Positions 12,581 to 63,725 of a stretch of 64,000 nt of DNA are shown here, piece after piece. The notes beneath the pieces were generated by a model that saw only the letters and a program-made list of their open reading frames with translations, made no database searches and was not told where the DNA came from. Positions within the stretch are counted from its first letter, which is position 1. Each line of letters starts with the position of its first letter. The position numbers were made by a program, and so were the translations under genes. Source of the stretch: Anoplopoma fimbria. Taxonomy: Eukaryota > Chordata > Actinopteri > Perciformes > Anoplopomatidae. The stretch covers positions 1,781,276 to 1,845,275 of the forward strand of contig NC_072463.1 in the NCBI RefSeq assembly GCF_027596085.1. The letters are read 5' to 3'.

Positions 12581-13239
12581 AGAACACGATTAAAAACATT
12601 TGTTACACAAGTTTTGAACTAAACTTTCTCATTAAAGTGATAAAAGAGGAGAACGCCTCCTCCAGATGTTTTCATTTTAAAGCCGTTCAATTTGAGTCAC
12701 TGACATTTAGAAACATTATACGTTTACAGCCTCCAGATGTCTCATCCAGTCTGTTAGCAGATTTTAACATTTTAATTTAATACAATAAAACATCCACCTT
12801 CTGCTCCACAGAGTCAATTTACACGTCTTGTGGTGGATTAATTGTGAAATTGTGATAACTTTCTTCATGATGTATATATTTGTGTTTGGGTGGAAAAGAA
12901 AGATGATTTTTAAATTCAATCAGAGAGAAAAGAAACATGAAGGTGACCTCTGACCTCCGTCATAATTACCATCTCAACCGTCACCGGAACCCTCCGTCAA
13001 CCGTCTTTAGAAACAAAGATTTGTTCTATTGTCATGAGTTTCATCAAACATCTGTTTTAAACGTGTTCCAGAGCTCCGCAGGAGAGAAGTCGTTCAAAGA
13101 TTTAACGTTCTGTGTTTTTGTTGATTGAAATGTTTGATCCAGATGTGGAACAGGCGGCTGGAACATCTGCTGTTGTTCTGCGCTCACACGGAAACACAGA
13201 ACCACGTTTCGTTTGATCAATGAAGCTGATCAGAAGAGC
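12581..13239. other. Intergenic DNA, nothing recognised
   Basis: Unremarkable sequence without coding or repeat signal that I can support. Confidence 0.3.
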
Positions 13240-14540
13240 GTGAAAGCACTGAGGGGTTCTAGATGTTCTCTGAGGGGGGGTTTGAGGGTTCTTAATGAGG
13301 TCAAATGGCCTTTAAGGGGGTCCTGAAGAGCGTAAGGGGTTTGTAAAGGTCTTGTTCCGAAGTGGGTATTTTAAGGGTTCCTTACGTTCTTCAGGAGGTG
13401 CTTCTAGATCCTGATTGGTTCGTAGTCCTTTCGAGGGTTTTAAGGGTACTTTAAGGGTGCTATGGGTATTTAAGGAGATTTCTGTAGTATCTCTAAGGGT
13501 TCCAGTAGTCCTTCGGGGTTTTTGGGGTTCTTGAGGATGTTCCACTGGGTCTTTACAAGGCTTGTAAAAGGTTCCTATGTGTTCCTAAAATGTTTTAGGA
13601 GGTCTTTGAGTTGTTTACAGAGTTCTTAAGGGATTCAAGTTTTGAGGGTGTCTCAGGGTTCCTTAAAGGGAAATTTGTTTAGAGACTCTGGGGGTTCTAA
13701 TAGGGGTTCCAGCAGGAGTATCTTTGGGTTCTAAAAGGAGTCTGGGAGCTGTCCAAAAGATTCAGTGGTTCTTAGGGGGGTTCTTGCAGCCCTTTACGGG
13801 TTTCTTAGGTTTGTAAGAGGTTTGCAGAGTACAGTTGAGTTTATAAGGGGGTTCTAGAAGTCCATAAGGGTTTCAGGGGTATTCAGAGGCTAAGAATAGG
13901 GCTCCTAAAGTACTGAGTAGGTTCCACGGGTTTTAGGGAAGTTAATGGCATTAAAGGTGTTCCTTTGGTTCTTAAAGGGTTCTGGTAGATCTTAAGGGGT
14001 TCCTTAGGTTTGTTAAAGGGTTGCAGAGTTTAGTTGAGTTCATAAGGGGGTTCCTTTGGTTCCTACAGGGGTTCTGGAAGCTCTTAAAGGGCTTCATAGG
14101 TTTAAGTTTAAGTTGAGTTCATAAGGGAGTTCTAGAAGTCCATAAGGGGTTTAAGGGGTATTCACAGGCTAAGAATGGGGTTCCAAGAGTCCTGAGTAGG
14201 TTTTAAGGTTTTAAGTTTGATGTCATTAAGGGGGTTCCTTTGGTTCCAGAAGTGTTTTGGGAACATTAAGAGGTTTTGTTGGTTCTCAAGAGGCATTTTA
14301 AGGTCTACCAGGGGATTTAAGGGGGATTTAAAGGGTTCACAGGGACTTCCAGGGTTTATTATTTCAAGGAGGTTCCAGGAGTTCTTAAGGGGCTTTGTTT
14401 GGTCTTTAGGGGGATTCATTGGGGTTCCAGCTGCCTTGTTAAGGTTTTTCAGGGGTTCTTAAGGGGCTTTGCTAGTTCTTAAGGGAGATCTTGAGGGGTT
14501 TATTTGGTTCTAATGGGGTGACAAGGATTTAAGGCCTCTT
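13240..14540. repeat. G/T-rich degenerate tandem array with higher-order structure
   Basis: About 1.3 kb built from a decayed TTAAGGGGTTC-like unit, purine- and T-rich on plus, with scores of GGG and GGGG runs. A larger unit of about 280 bp is visible: TTCTAGAAGTCCATAAGGG, then GGGGTATTCA.AGGCTAAGAAT and CTGAGTAGG, occurs near 13850 and again near 14130. Frames open on minus are spurious. Confidence 0.75.
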
Positions 14541-15965
14541 TAAGGCGAACTGGAGGTTTGGGCTTCTGGGCTACGTCCTATTTTCATGTTTGGTGTTTGA
14601 ACCTGAACGGAACCTGAGTGGAACCTCGTTGAGCCCGTTGAATTCAGAAACCAGAACCTCCATCCTGCTGTCAGCGGTGACCTTTGACCCCCGTTCTGTC
14701 TGAGGAGCTTAAACCTGCAGGAGGAGGTTCCTCTGAGTCTGAATGTTTGAACACCAGGAGGAGTGATTCAAACAGCCTCAGTTTGATTATTATTATTACT
14801 ACTACTATTATTAATTATTATTATAATTCTTCTTATTCTTTTTTTATTATTATTATTATTAATATCATTTTTATTTGTATTATTAATATTATTGTTATTA
14901 TTATCATTGGCTATATTGTCAAAGGAGGAGGTGAGGAAGAAAAAGGAGGAAAATGAGAGAAGATGGAGGAGAAGTAGCAGAATGAGGGTAATAAGGAGTA
15001 GAAGGAGGACAGAGGGCGCCTCCCAGCGGCGGAAACAGGAACTACATCCACACAAATATCATTTCCATTCAGTCTGATCGAAGTATTTTAAAGTTGAATC
15101 TTCGATCGACGGTTCTTTCTGTGTCACGTGTTTCTACAGTGATCTGTTATTTCATTTGATTTAATCTGTTGTGGAACATCAACATTGAAATTAGAAACTT
15201 ATTTTATGTTTAATCGACACACATTCAACTTTCGAGACGTTTTTCTATCAGAGAAGTATTTCAAAGTAAATGTACTAATATCAGTAAAACTCTGTAAATT
15301 AAATATTATATGAAGCTTTGTGTGTTTGTGAATGAAAACAGATCAAACCGGCTGAAGCTTCACTGAAACCTTTATTCTCTATTATTATAATATATAATAT
15401 AGGATATATGTATATGTATACAATAACCTCTTTTATGATTTATTAACCTCATGTTGTTATTTTATTATTATTATTATAGTCATATTATTTCTGTTAACGC
15501 TGCCTTATTGTTTCTTAATCATTAAAGCAAACGGTGGTTTTCAATATTATATTACAGATTATTAAGATTAAAATGATCAGAAACAAAACGTTTAACCATC
15601 TGATACAAATTACAATAAGACAATGTGTCTCCTTCACAGTTCAATAGATCAATAAGTCCATATATCATATTCACTGTTCTGTTAAAGGGTTCCTCCCTTT
15701 ATGACGTCATTCTACTCACGGAGAGAATTCTTACTTTGGTTTCATTTCACTTTTTTTGTGGCTTAAAAAAATATATATACTGACAATAAATAAAATCAGA
15801 ATCAGCTTTTAAAAAAAGTATTTCGTCTTCGGCTGAATCAACAAACGGAACTTTGAATTTTGAAGATTCAAATAGCAAAACATTTGTTTTGTTTTTAAAA
15901 GGAGAAAAACTGTCTATGTGACAATATGTTCTTTTATTTTCTGCAAAATACAGAAAACTCTAAAA
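14541..15965. other. Intergenic AT-rich DNA with an (ATT)n patch
   Basis: (ATT)n-type repeats at 14787-14915. The rest is AT-rich, and I see no gene or known element. Confidence 0.35.
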
Positions 15966-16122
15966 ATAGATGAATAGATAAATAGATAAAAAGATAAATA
16001 GATAAATAGATAAAAAGATAAATAGATAAAAAGATAAATAGATAAAAAGATAAATAGAAGATAAATAGATAAATAGATGAATAGATAAATAGATAAAAAG
16101 ATAAATATACAAATAAATAAAT
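15966..16122. repeat. (GATAAATA)n array
   Basis: ATAGATAAATAGATAAAAAG-type units for about 155 bp. Confidence 0.95.
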
Positions 16123-17059
16123 AAAGTGTCTGCAGCAGAAATCAACTGATGCTTCAGAATTATTCTTTTTACAAAAATGAAAACCTGATTTCATGATTTA
16201 TTTTATTCTGTAAAACGAATCTGCCCAGTGAAGCACTGAGACATTAAACTGGTTATTGAACTGGTTGAACTGGGTTGTCTCTGGTCTCCTGCTGCTTCTC
16301 TGTTCTGTCTCCGTGAGCTGAATGTTGAGGCAGAAATCAGACGGAGGCCTGAAGTCCAACAACAAGGAGACACAACGGAAACAGAAGCTGAGGGTCAGAA
16401 GGTTTCCTTTAGGAGCTCAAATACAATGTATTATGTCGAATATAAGATTTAAAGACATTTAACTTCACCTTTAGTTTAACCTTAAATGTTCAGAAAATCA
16501 CATTAACAACCAGAGGCGATTTAAGGGGAATTTAAGAATTTAATTATTCAATTATTTATTTTCTGAAGTTTCTGAACCTTTGAGAGGCTTTTAATGTGTA
16601 GGATAAATGTGCTGGTGTAATTAATACTCATTGATGTTCAGAGTATTTTTACTGGTTTTTATTATTTCAATATTTTGAGTCTGAATTGTATTTTTTCCTT
16701 ATTTATTGAATCCAAACGCGATTTTTACTCATTTTTAAAATAAGATTACGCTTTGAAATATAGATCAAATATTTATTTATATAATATATGTTATATTACA
16801 GCAGATTTTTCGGCTGAATCATTTACATTTAACACTTATTTATTAGGATATGTATTTAGTGTTGTAATTAGTTTCTATTGTAAATGTTTAAATGTGTTAA
16901 AATGACCTATTTTACACCAGAATTTGATGCTGAAGTTGTGAAATAGATTTTTTAAATGTTTAAACTTTATTTGGTTTAAATCAACAAACACCTCCAGCAG
17001 TGAAAAGCTGAATTGACTTCAGAAGAAGAAGAAATAAAAAGAAGAAGAAGACAAAACAA
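16123..17059. other. Intergenic AT-rich DNA, nothing recognised
   Basis: No gene, RNA or repeat family is evident. Confidence 0.3.
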
Positions 17060-17250
17060 GCAGGAGGATCGTTAGCGGGGTTGGCTCCGCGGGGTTAATG
17101 GTTCGATCAATGTGAAGCCGGAAAATAAACTCCTGAAGCGGACGATCTGCCGGCTGGAGCCCGAGGACTCCACCGGAGCTCCGGGAGAGACGGAGAGGAG
17201 CATTACTGCAGCAACAGCGACACCGTGAGGCGGCCGGAGGAACTACACCT
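17060..17250. promoter_or_regulatory. Isolated GC-rich segment in AT-rich intergenic DNA
   Basis: About 190 bp, with CGCGGGG, CCGCGG-like and CGGCCGG patches, stands out sharply from AT-rich flanks and immediately precedes a satellite array. It could be a conserved element, an unrecognised exon or a chance GC island; no frame is convincing. Confidence 0.2.
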
Positions 17251-17263
17251 CTGTGATCAGATG

Positions 17264-18530
17264 AAGTACTACCACTATGTACAAGTACTGTTAAAGTAAA
17301 GTACTACCACTATGTACAAGTACTGTTAAAGTAAACTACTACCACTATGTACAAGTACTGTTAAAGTAAACTACTACCACTATGTACAAGTACTGTTAAA
17401 GTAAACTACTACCACTATGTACAAGTACTGTTAAAGTAAACTACTACCACTATGTACAAGTACTGTTAAAGTAAACTACTACCACTATGTACAAGTACTG
17501 TTAAAGTAAACTACTACCACTACTACTACAAGTACTGTGTTAAAGTAAAGTACTACCACTATGTACAAGTACTGTGTTAAAGTAAACTACTACCACTATG
17601 TACAAGTACTGTTAAATAATAATAATAATAACAATCCTTTATTAGTCCCACAATGGGGAAATTATTTCTCTGCATTTAACCCATACAAGGACTGTGTTAA
17701 AGCAAAGTACTGCACTATTTACAAGTACTGTGTTAAAGTAAAGCAACCACTGGGGTTACAAGTACTGTTAAAGTAAACACCTCACTATGTTACTGTTAAA
17801 GTAAACTTGAACACCAACCTTGTGGTAACGGGACAAGCGCTCTACCTCATGTACTGTGTTAACAAGCCCCAAGTACTGTGTTAAAGTAAACTACTACCAC
17901 TATGTACAAGTACTGTGTTAAAGTAAACTACTACCACTACACTGGGAACATACTCTGTTAGAGTAAAACAACTACTACTACTACTACTGCTACACTGTAG
18001 AAGTACTCTGTTAGAGTAAAAGCACTACTACTACACAGTGAAAAAACTGTGTAAAAGTACTACTGCTACACTGTGGAAATACTCTGTTAGAGTAAAGTAT
18101 TACTACTACACTGTACAAGTACTATGTTAGAGTACAAGTGCTACTACTCAGCTGTGAAAATACTCTGTTAGAGTACAAGTACTACTCCTACACTGGAAAT
18201 ATTCAGTTAGAGTTAAAGTACTATTACTACATTAAACAAGTACTGTGTTAGAGTAAAAGTATCAATACGACACGGTGTAAATACTCTTTCAGAGTACAAG
18301 TACTACTACTACACTGTTAAATACTATGCCAGAGCACAAGTATTACTAACACACTGTGGAAATACTATGTTAGAGTACATGTACTACTAAAACACTGTGG
18401 AAATACTATGCAAGAGAAAAAGTACCAATATAAAAAAGTGAAATGACTCTGTTAGAGTACAAGTTCTACTATTACACTGTGGAAATAATATGTTGGGGTA
18501 CAAGTACTAATACTACACGGTAAAAATACA
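17264..18530. repeat. 35-bp satellite grading into degenerate 38-60-bp units
   Basis: About ten near-perfect copies of a 35-bp unit (CTACTACCACTATGTACAAG, then TACTGTTAAAGTAAA) run from 17264 to 17610. After a SINE-containing interruption the array decays into longer units with TACTCTGTTAGAGTAAAAG to about 18530. The copies are contiguous with no unique spacers, so this is not CRISPR-like. Confidence 0.92.
17614..17850 (-). mobile_element. tRNA-derived SINE fragments mixed with satellite
   Basis: (AAT)n plus CCTTTATTAGTCCCACAATG and TCTCTGCATTTAACCCA (17614-17682) is the 3' part of the SINE also found at 41.7 kb, in minus orientation. ACCTTGTGGTAACGGGACAA followed by GCGCTCTACC (17818-17848) is its tRNA-like head. 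The interior alternates between SINE-like and satellite sequence. Confidence 0.65.
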
Positions 18531-19490
18531 AAAAATAATCAAACGATTGAAGTATTTCAAGTATTTGAATACTAGTACTAGTATATTAGTATATTAAGCT
18601 GTGGGCTCCATAAAGCCGATATCATATGAAGTAAGTAAGAGTTTTTACTTGAAATACACTGATATTTATGTATTTGTACATTAAATAAACAGCATCATAA
18701 AAATAAGTTTCTGTTGTTATTTCAACAATAAAACCGAAGCATAGAAAAATACAATTAAAGTATTTAAAACATGTACAATATGTGTGTTTTAAGGAGTCGG
18801 CTGTGGATATTACCTGGAGGCAGAGCGTCCCAGCAGCACTGACAGGAAAATGAAAATACACTCTGGATCAATAGATCAATAAACTCTCAAAGATCTCTGA
18901 GAGGAAGAAAAAATAAAAACAGGACGTCGACGAGAAAACGTGGAAATATTTAATCAAAAACATTCAGTGCAGTTAAATCAAGTTAACGAGTTTCCTTCTT
19001 CCTCTGCAGTATGTGTTTTATTATCTCACAGTTATCAATACAACGATCAATATTTAATACATAATAACGAGGAGCGTTAATGTAAACAACTAATCAATGA
19101 TGACGTCACATGTTTAGGATTCATGAACCGGAGTCATTCTGTCTGAATGACTAAATCACTTCAATTGGCTTTGATTTCCCCCAAAGTCGTGAATGAAGTG
19201 TTTGAACCCCTGATGGGCCTCTTCATCTCTAATGATCGACTTATTGATCGGGCTGAAAGGAGTCTGAAGAGGTTTGGATTCATCGCTCATTAATAAATAA
19301 ACGGAAACCAAAAGTTTGTCTGTTAACCTTTAATGTGAGGAGATGAACACTCTTCAGATGAAATCACTTCACAACCGTTTCAGAGTTCATGTTAACCGTC
19401 CGTCTGCTGATCAGACTGATTGATTTCAGATCAGTTTGCTTATTCGTTCACCAGAAACTAAATACTTATGAATTCTGGATAAATTCTCCT
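18531..19490. other. Intergenic DNA, nothing recognised
   Basis: AT-rich sequence without a supported gene or repeat family. Confidence 0.3.
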
Positions 19491-19850
19491 CTTGAATAAA
19501 TTAAAAAACAGCACAGATCGTTCAGATCACATCCCGTCTGTTTCATATTGGCTTCCTGTTTGTTTCAGGGTTGATTTGATCATATTATTGATCACCTTTA
19601 AGGCTCCTCATGACCAGATTTTAGTCTCCAGGATGAACGCTAATGAAGAGAGGAGGAAAAAAACGTATTTTATCTGAAAGTTGATCCTGATTTTATCTGA
19701 TCTGCCTGTTTTTTTTGTTTTCTTGTTTTTAGTTTTCATGTGTTTTATAATTAATTTTGATATTTTATAGATTTATTCTCTCTGTGTAGCACTTTGTTTT
19801 GATAAGTGCTCTATAAATGAATAATAAATACAAATTATTATTATAAATGA
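19490..19850 (+). mobile_element. 3' remnant of a non-LTR retrotransposon (LINE)
   Basis: The plus-strand frame at 19492-19677 contains YWLPVCFRVDLIILLITFKA followed by PHD, recalling the LHWLPVR(Y/F)RI..KILLLTFKALH motif near the end of teleost LINE (L2/Rex-type) ORF2 proteins. It is followed by GTAGCACTTTGTTTTGATAA and TGCTCTATAAATGAATAATA, a typical LINE 3' tail. The fragment is short and truncated at both ends of the coding part, so it is inactive. Confidence 0.65.
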
Positions 19851-20109
19851 AGACTTCTTTCAAGCTGATTATCACAGATTGTCACCATGGAAACACGGTT
19901 CTGAATTCTGAGTTCGTCTTTTCCTCCTTTTTAAACTAAATAAAACAAACGTCGTCTTTATTTTTGTGAAACTGTTCATTAAACTAACCTGAGACCGAAC
20001 GCTGCAGAACAGACTTTGTTGCATATTTACTCTTCCTGTATATTTACTTGTTTTCATTGTATTTGTATGTAAAGTGAAGTACTGGAAGACTAAACAAAGT
20101 ATTTCACCG

Positions 20110-20142
20110 GTGGTAGAAGCAGAAATACTACTACTACTACTA

Positions 20143-20175
<33 letters not shown>

Positions 20176-20345
20176 CACTGCTGCCACTACCACCAAAGCA
20201 GGGAGTAGCAGAAATACTACTACTAGTACTTCCAGCGCTGGTAATAGCAGAAATACTACTACCGGTACTACCATTACTACAACCAGTTGTAGAAGCAGAA
20301 ATACTACTACTATTATTACTACTACTACTACTACTACTGTGTTCA
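20110..20345. repeat. (TAC)n-rich short repeats
   Basis: Clusters of ACTACTACTAC with GCAGAAATACTACTAC units repeated about four times. Confidence 0.85.
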
Positions 20346-20632
20346 GAGTTTTTTATTGTGTTTTTTAGTGTATTATCGCTGATTATTCACCGGTTCAGTT
20401 TGTCTGTTTGTCAGCAGGATTACAGAAAAAACTACAAGCCTGATTTTCATGAAACTTGGAGGAAACGTGAAGAACAGGTCGAGTAAGAACATAATACATC
20501 CTGGAGCGGATTGGAAAAGGTCTTCTTACGCAGAGAGACGTTCTAGCTCGTCAATGTGAGGCACTTAAATAAAAGCACTTTGTAAGTAAATCTATTTTTG
20601 CTTGTATGACATTTCCTCTGTCATCTTCATGT

Positions 20633-20638
20633 TTTATT
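20633..20638 (-). terminator. sptbn5: Candidate poly(A) signal for the spectrin gene
   Basis: AATAAA on the minus strand, 124 nt after the stop codon. Its surroundings resemble a LINE 3' tail, so use as the real cleavage signal is tentative. Confidence 0.4.
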
Positions 20639-20761
20639 ATTTATGTGTTATTCTCTGTTTTAAAAAGGTGCTTTAAATAAAGTTATCATTATTATTCCAA
20701 TATTAATGCACCATTTGGCTTCCCAGCATTAAAGGAAAGTGTCTGTCTGATGTAAAAGGTT

Positions 20762-60193
<39,432 letters not shown>

Positions 60194-60344
60194 CTGAGGA
60201 TGCAAAGAGGAAAGATTCTGAATCACTCAGACGTCTCGTTATCACACAGAAGTCCTCGCTGTTATCATTTAAACCTTTGGTAACAATAAATATCTCTTAA
60301 TTACGGCCGCAATGACTCACAGATTTTTGATTTCCAGTTCAACA

Positions 60345-60650
60345 ATATTCAACTAGAGCTGCAGATAAAGGAGTGTTTTCATTATCAATTAATCTGCCAG
60401 CTGAAAAATATACTGTAGAAAATGTAAATCAATATTGGATAAATGACGGAGCCAACATCCTAAAGCTCAAACAGAAGTCTTAAAAGTTCTTTGTCTTGTC
60501 CAACCAAGAGTAAAAAACAAAACAAAATATTAGTTCCCCATCACATAATAAATGAAAAGTGGTAAATCTGATCAATTCAGAGGCTGGAAACTACTTTGTC
60601 ACTTTTGCTTGAAAATGACACGATGATGAAATAGTCTGTTAATCGTATCT
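60345..60650 (+). mobile_element. Degenerate MITE-like repeat
   Basis: TAGAGCTGCAGATAA..., TTTTCATTATCAATTAATCT, TTTGTCTTGTCCAACCAAGA, GGCTGGAAACTACTTTGTCA and TTTTGCTTGAAAATGACACG match, from memory, a very widespread teleost non-autonomous repeat. Upstream flank of exon w1. Confidence 0.6.
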
Positions 60651-62965
60651 TATAAAAGTATAAACATTTTGATCTGAGAATAAAACAGTGGAGTTCTGCT
60701 TGGTTTCTCCACAGTATATATTAATACAAACTGAAATATGTTTTCCAAACTGGTTTTAAGTTACCAGACCATTTATTTTGGTTTATAATAGAAAAGAAAA
60801 TTGATATTTTCACCTGGTTGAGCTGTAAAAATGTTTACACTCATATCTTAAATGCAGATAAAAAAAGAGATAGCATCGATTCTGTCAAATGAGCAGATAC
60901 GACCATAAAAAGCTGAGTGTCATCAGCGTAGATGTGGAAAGTCCACCACCAGGGAGTGACAGAAAAGACAGTGGCACTGAGATCGAACCCTGAGGAACCT
61001 CACTTGTTATTTCAAAGGGTTATTGAGAAGTTACCGTCGATTAATTCATAGAACTCTTGCATGACTTTACATAGAAACACTGTAAACAACAGGACTGGAC
61101 GCTGCTGTAGAGACACGTTTAACAAACCTTGTTTTGGGATCTTGTGGAAGATTCTCTCCTGTACTGCTTCTTCACCCACCGACCACTCAGACTTCCTCCC
61201 ACTGACATACTGTTAACTCTTATACACACCTACAGCACATTATCCAGACAAACACCTTGAAAACACCTGGAGCACAACCTTTACACCTATCAGCTGTAGA
61301 CAAAAGAGACCTTAAGAGAGCTTTGACACACCTGTGACACCTGGAACTTACAGTGTAGTACCCAGGAAGTCACTAAACATAACCCTGAACACGCCAGGTA
61401 CAGCTCTTCTTTAGAATATATAACGGAGGAAATCAATACAGATGCTTCTGGAAACCTTCATCACCTCCGAAATACACCTGGAATACACCTGAATATGCTT
61501 TTAGAAACATGCACCACACGTTAAAGAAACACCTCATACACCTGTTTTGGTTTCAACATTTTGGTTGAAACCTCTAGCACACCTGGAATGCACCTGTACA
61601 CACCTGGTGCATACAGTATAACTGCTGGAGATGCTTCTTGATTACTCAACCACACCTGTGCACACCTGGCACCAGTGTAACTCCAATTTAAGCTTTTATA
61701 GAGGTTTTAGAAACTCCTTCATACCTGGAGATACTAGACCACACCTGAAGCCGTTTGCTACATCCGCTTTTAGCCTGAAAAGTATTTTTGGAAACCTCTA
61801 ATGTACCTGGAATGCACCTGGTGAAGACATTATAACTGCTAAGGATGATTCTAAATACCCATGACACACCTGGCATACCTGTAACCACCAATTCAGACGT
61901 GTAAAGTCTTTGTCCAAACCACTGCATACCTGGAATCACCCACTACGGATAACTTTCTAATCTGCTAGAAACACACCTACACACCTGAACCATCGTTAAG
62001 TGACCCCGGGTAACATACCTGGTTCACCTGCTACATAAACACAAACCGCCAACAGAGCTTGATCTCCAACCATCATGACACAACATTAGCAGGTCAGTGG
62101 TTTATTGATCCACACATTGGATATCAGTTGTGTGTTTTAATCAAGTAGAACTTTCTCAATTATCAGAGATGTGTTCAATCCAATGAGTCAATGTGGATCA
62201 AATGTCTGTTTTTTGGCTTCTCAGGTGAATTAAACACCTGGAAAACTAAAAGAACTTCATCACATTGATGCAAAAAGCATATACTGTACCTCTAAATTTG
62301 CCTTAAAGCTTTATACAAACAGAATTATTGATGGGATGTGTCCCTCAACATAAACAGGATAGCAATACTTCTATTGTCTCACAGTATAAATACATCATCA
62401 CTTCATCAAAGCCTACAAAGTGGATATTTGTAGTTCTACTTAAGGAGAGAAACTGAGGACTTTTTACACCACAGAATCAGACTACAGCTTTGTTTGAGAG
62501 TCAAAGAACTGCCGGCTGAAATCCTGAGAAAGCTGAGAAACAGGAGGAATAACAACGTTTTCAGCCGACACAAAGAGAATCAGCATCTGTTCTCGGTCAC
62601 AAAGAACAGAAACACTTTCAGCTACAACGAAGCTCTCAAAACAAAACATGTAGGCTTACCAACAACCCAACAGAGAAAACTAAGAACTACACACACATGA
62701 AATGCCCCTTGAATCCACAGTGAAATCCTCAGTAGTTTAGCTTTGACTGAGCAGAACCAGACTGAAGCCTCCTTCCTGCTTCTCTGAGCAAACTGCAGGT
62801 AAAGGTGTGGAGCTTCAGAAGCTGTCAGCTCTGAGAAGGTTTCTGCTGCAGCTTCTCAGAGTGAGATCTGATCTGATGAGCTTAGAGTCTGAAGCCCCGC
62901 CCACAGAGGACTACACCGGATAGAGAGGACACGGTCACCTGACCTGCTGACTGTCACTGGTATAT
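60651..62965. other. Upstream intronic/flanking DNA with CACCTG-rich tract
   Basis: No coding exon was found. 61180-62050 is crowded with ACACCTGGAATACACCTG-like phrases, probably a decayed tandem repeat. The remainder is AT-rich with no recognised feature. Confidence 0.45.
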
Positions 62966-63225
62966 GTACAAAGAGTACAAGGTAGAAGAAACACTCTGTT
63001 AGAGGTAAAAGTACAAAGAGTACACGGTAAAATAAATACTCTGTTAGAGGTAAAAGTACAAAGAGTACACGGTAAAATAAATACTCTGTTAGAGGTAAAA
63101 GTACAAAGAATACAAGGTAAAATAAATACTCTGTCACAGGTAAGAGTACAAGGAATACACAGTAAAAATACTTTGTTGGAGGTATAAGTACAAAGAGTAC
63201 ACATAAGAAAAAGACTGTCACAGGT
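62966..63225. repeat. 45-bp tandem repeat related to the 17.3-18.5 kb satellite
   Basis: About five copies of a 45-bp unit containing AATACTCTGTTAGAGGTAAA followed by AGTACAAAGAGTACACGG. Confidence 0.9.
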
Positions 63226-63639
63226 AAAAGTACAAACTCAAGACTGTGAAAATACTACGTTTTCCTGCATTGAAAAGTAAAAGTATGTCAGTATAATCAG
63301 TTAAATGTAGTTGAAATATAAACACAGTGACTGATGTACTATTACCCAGAGTCCAAAGCGACACCTTCAAAATGTTTGTTTTGTCCAAACCTCAACATTA
63401 ATTAAAATTATTTACATTATTATGGATACTTTAACATTATTACATCTGAAACCAGCTAATGTTTTTACAGGAGTAAATGAGTTTATTTCCTTAAAGTCAA
63501 TTCACCGATTAATCATTTCAAAGTATTTTCGTTTCTTTTTTCTGCAAAAAAATACACTTGTAAAGTTACTTTAACTGTCATATGAATGTAGTGAAATAAA
63601 AAATACAATATTTTACACTGAGATGTATTTTAGTGTAAG

Positions 63640-63725
63640 TATAAAGGGTCATGAGAAGAGAATACTCAAGTAAAGTACCTCATATTTGTACTTAAGAACA
63701 GTACTTGAGTAAATATACTTGATTA
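63640..63725. repeat. Palindrome-like AAGTACCTCATATTTGTACTT fragment
   Basis: AAGTAAAGTACCTCATATTT, then GTACTTAAGAACAGTACTTG, is a very common teleost repeat fragment; related pieces lie at about 29020-29165, 31890-31975 and 34975-35010. The rest to 64000 is unremarkable; the final bases (GCTGTAGCTCAGTCAGCAGG) look like the start of a tRNA-like or SINE head cut by the window edge. Confidence 0.5.

Noticed and set aside
13312..14462. Pro/Lys/Asn-rich minus frames and a matching plus frame
   Set aside because: They follow the degenerate G/T-rich array; no start context, domain or splice evidence.
17264..17610. Regular 35-bp direct repeats, CRISPR-like spacing
   Set aside because: Units are contiguous, with no unique spacers, leader or cas genes, in a vertebrate genome.
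19875..19900. RFX-like motif GTCACCATGGAAAC
   Set aside because: A single motif in repeat-rich intergenic DNA without other evidence; chance occurrence is likely.
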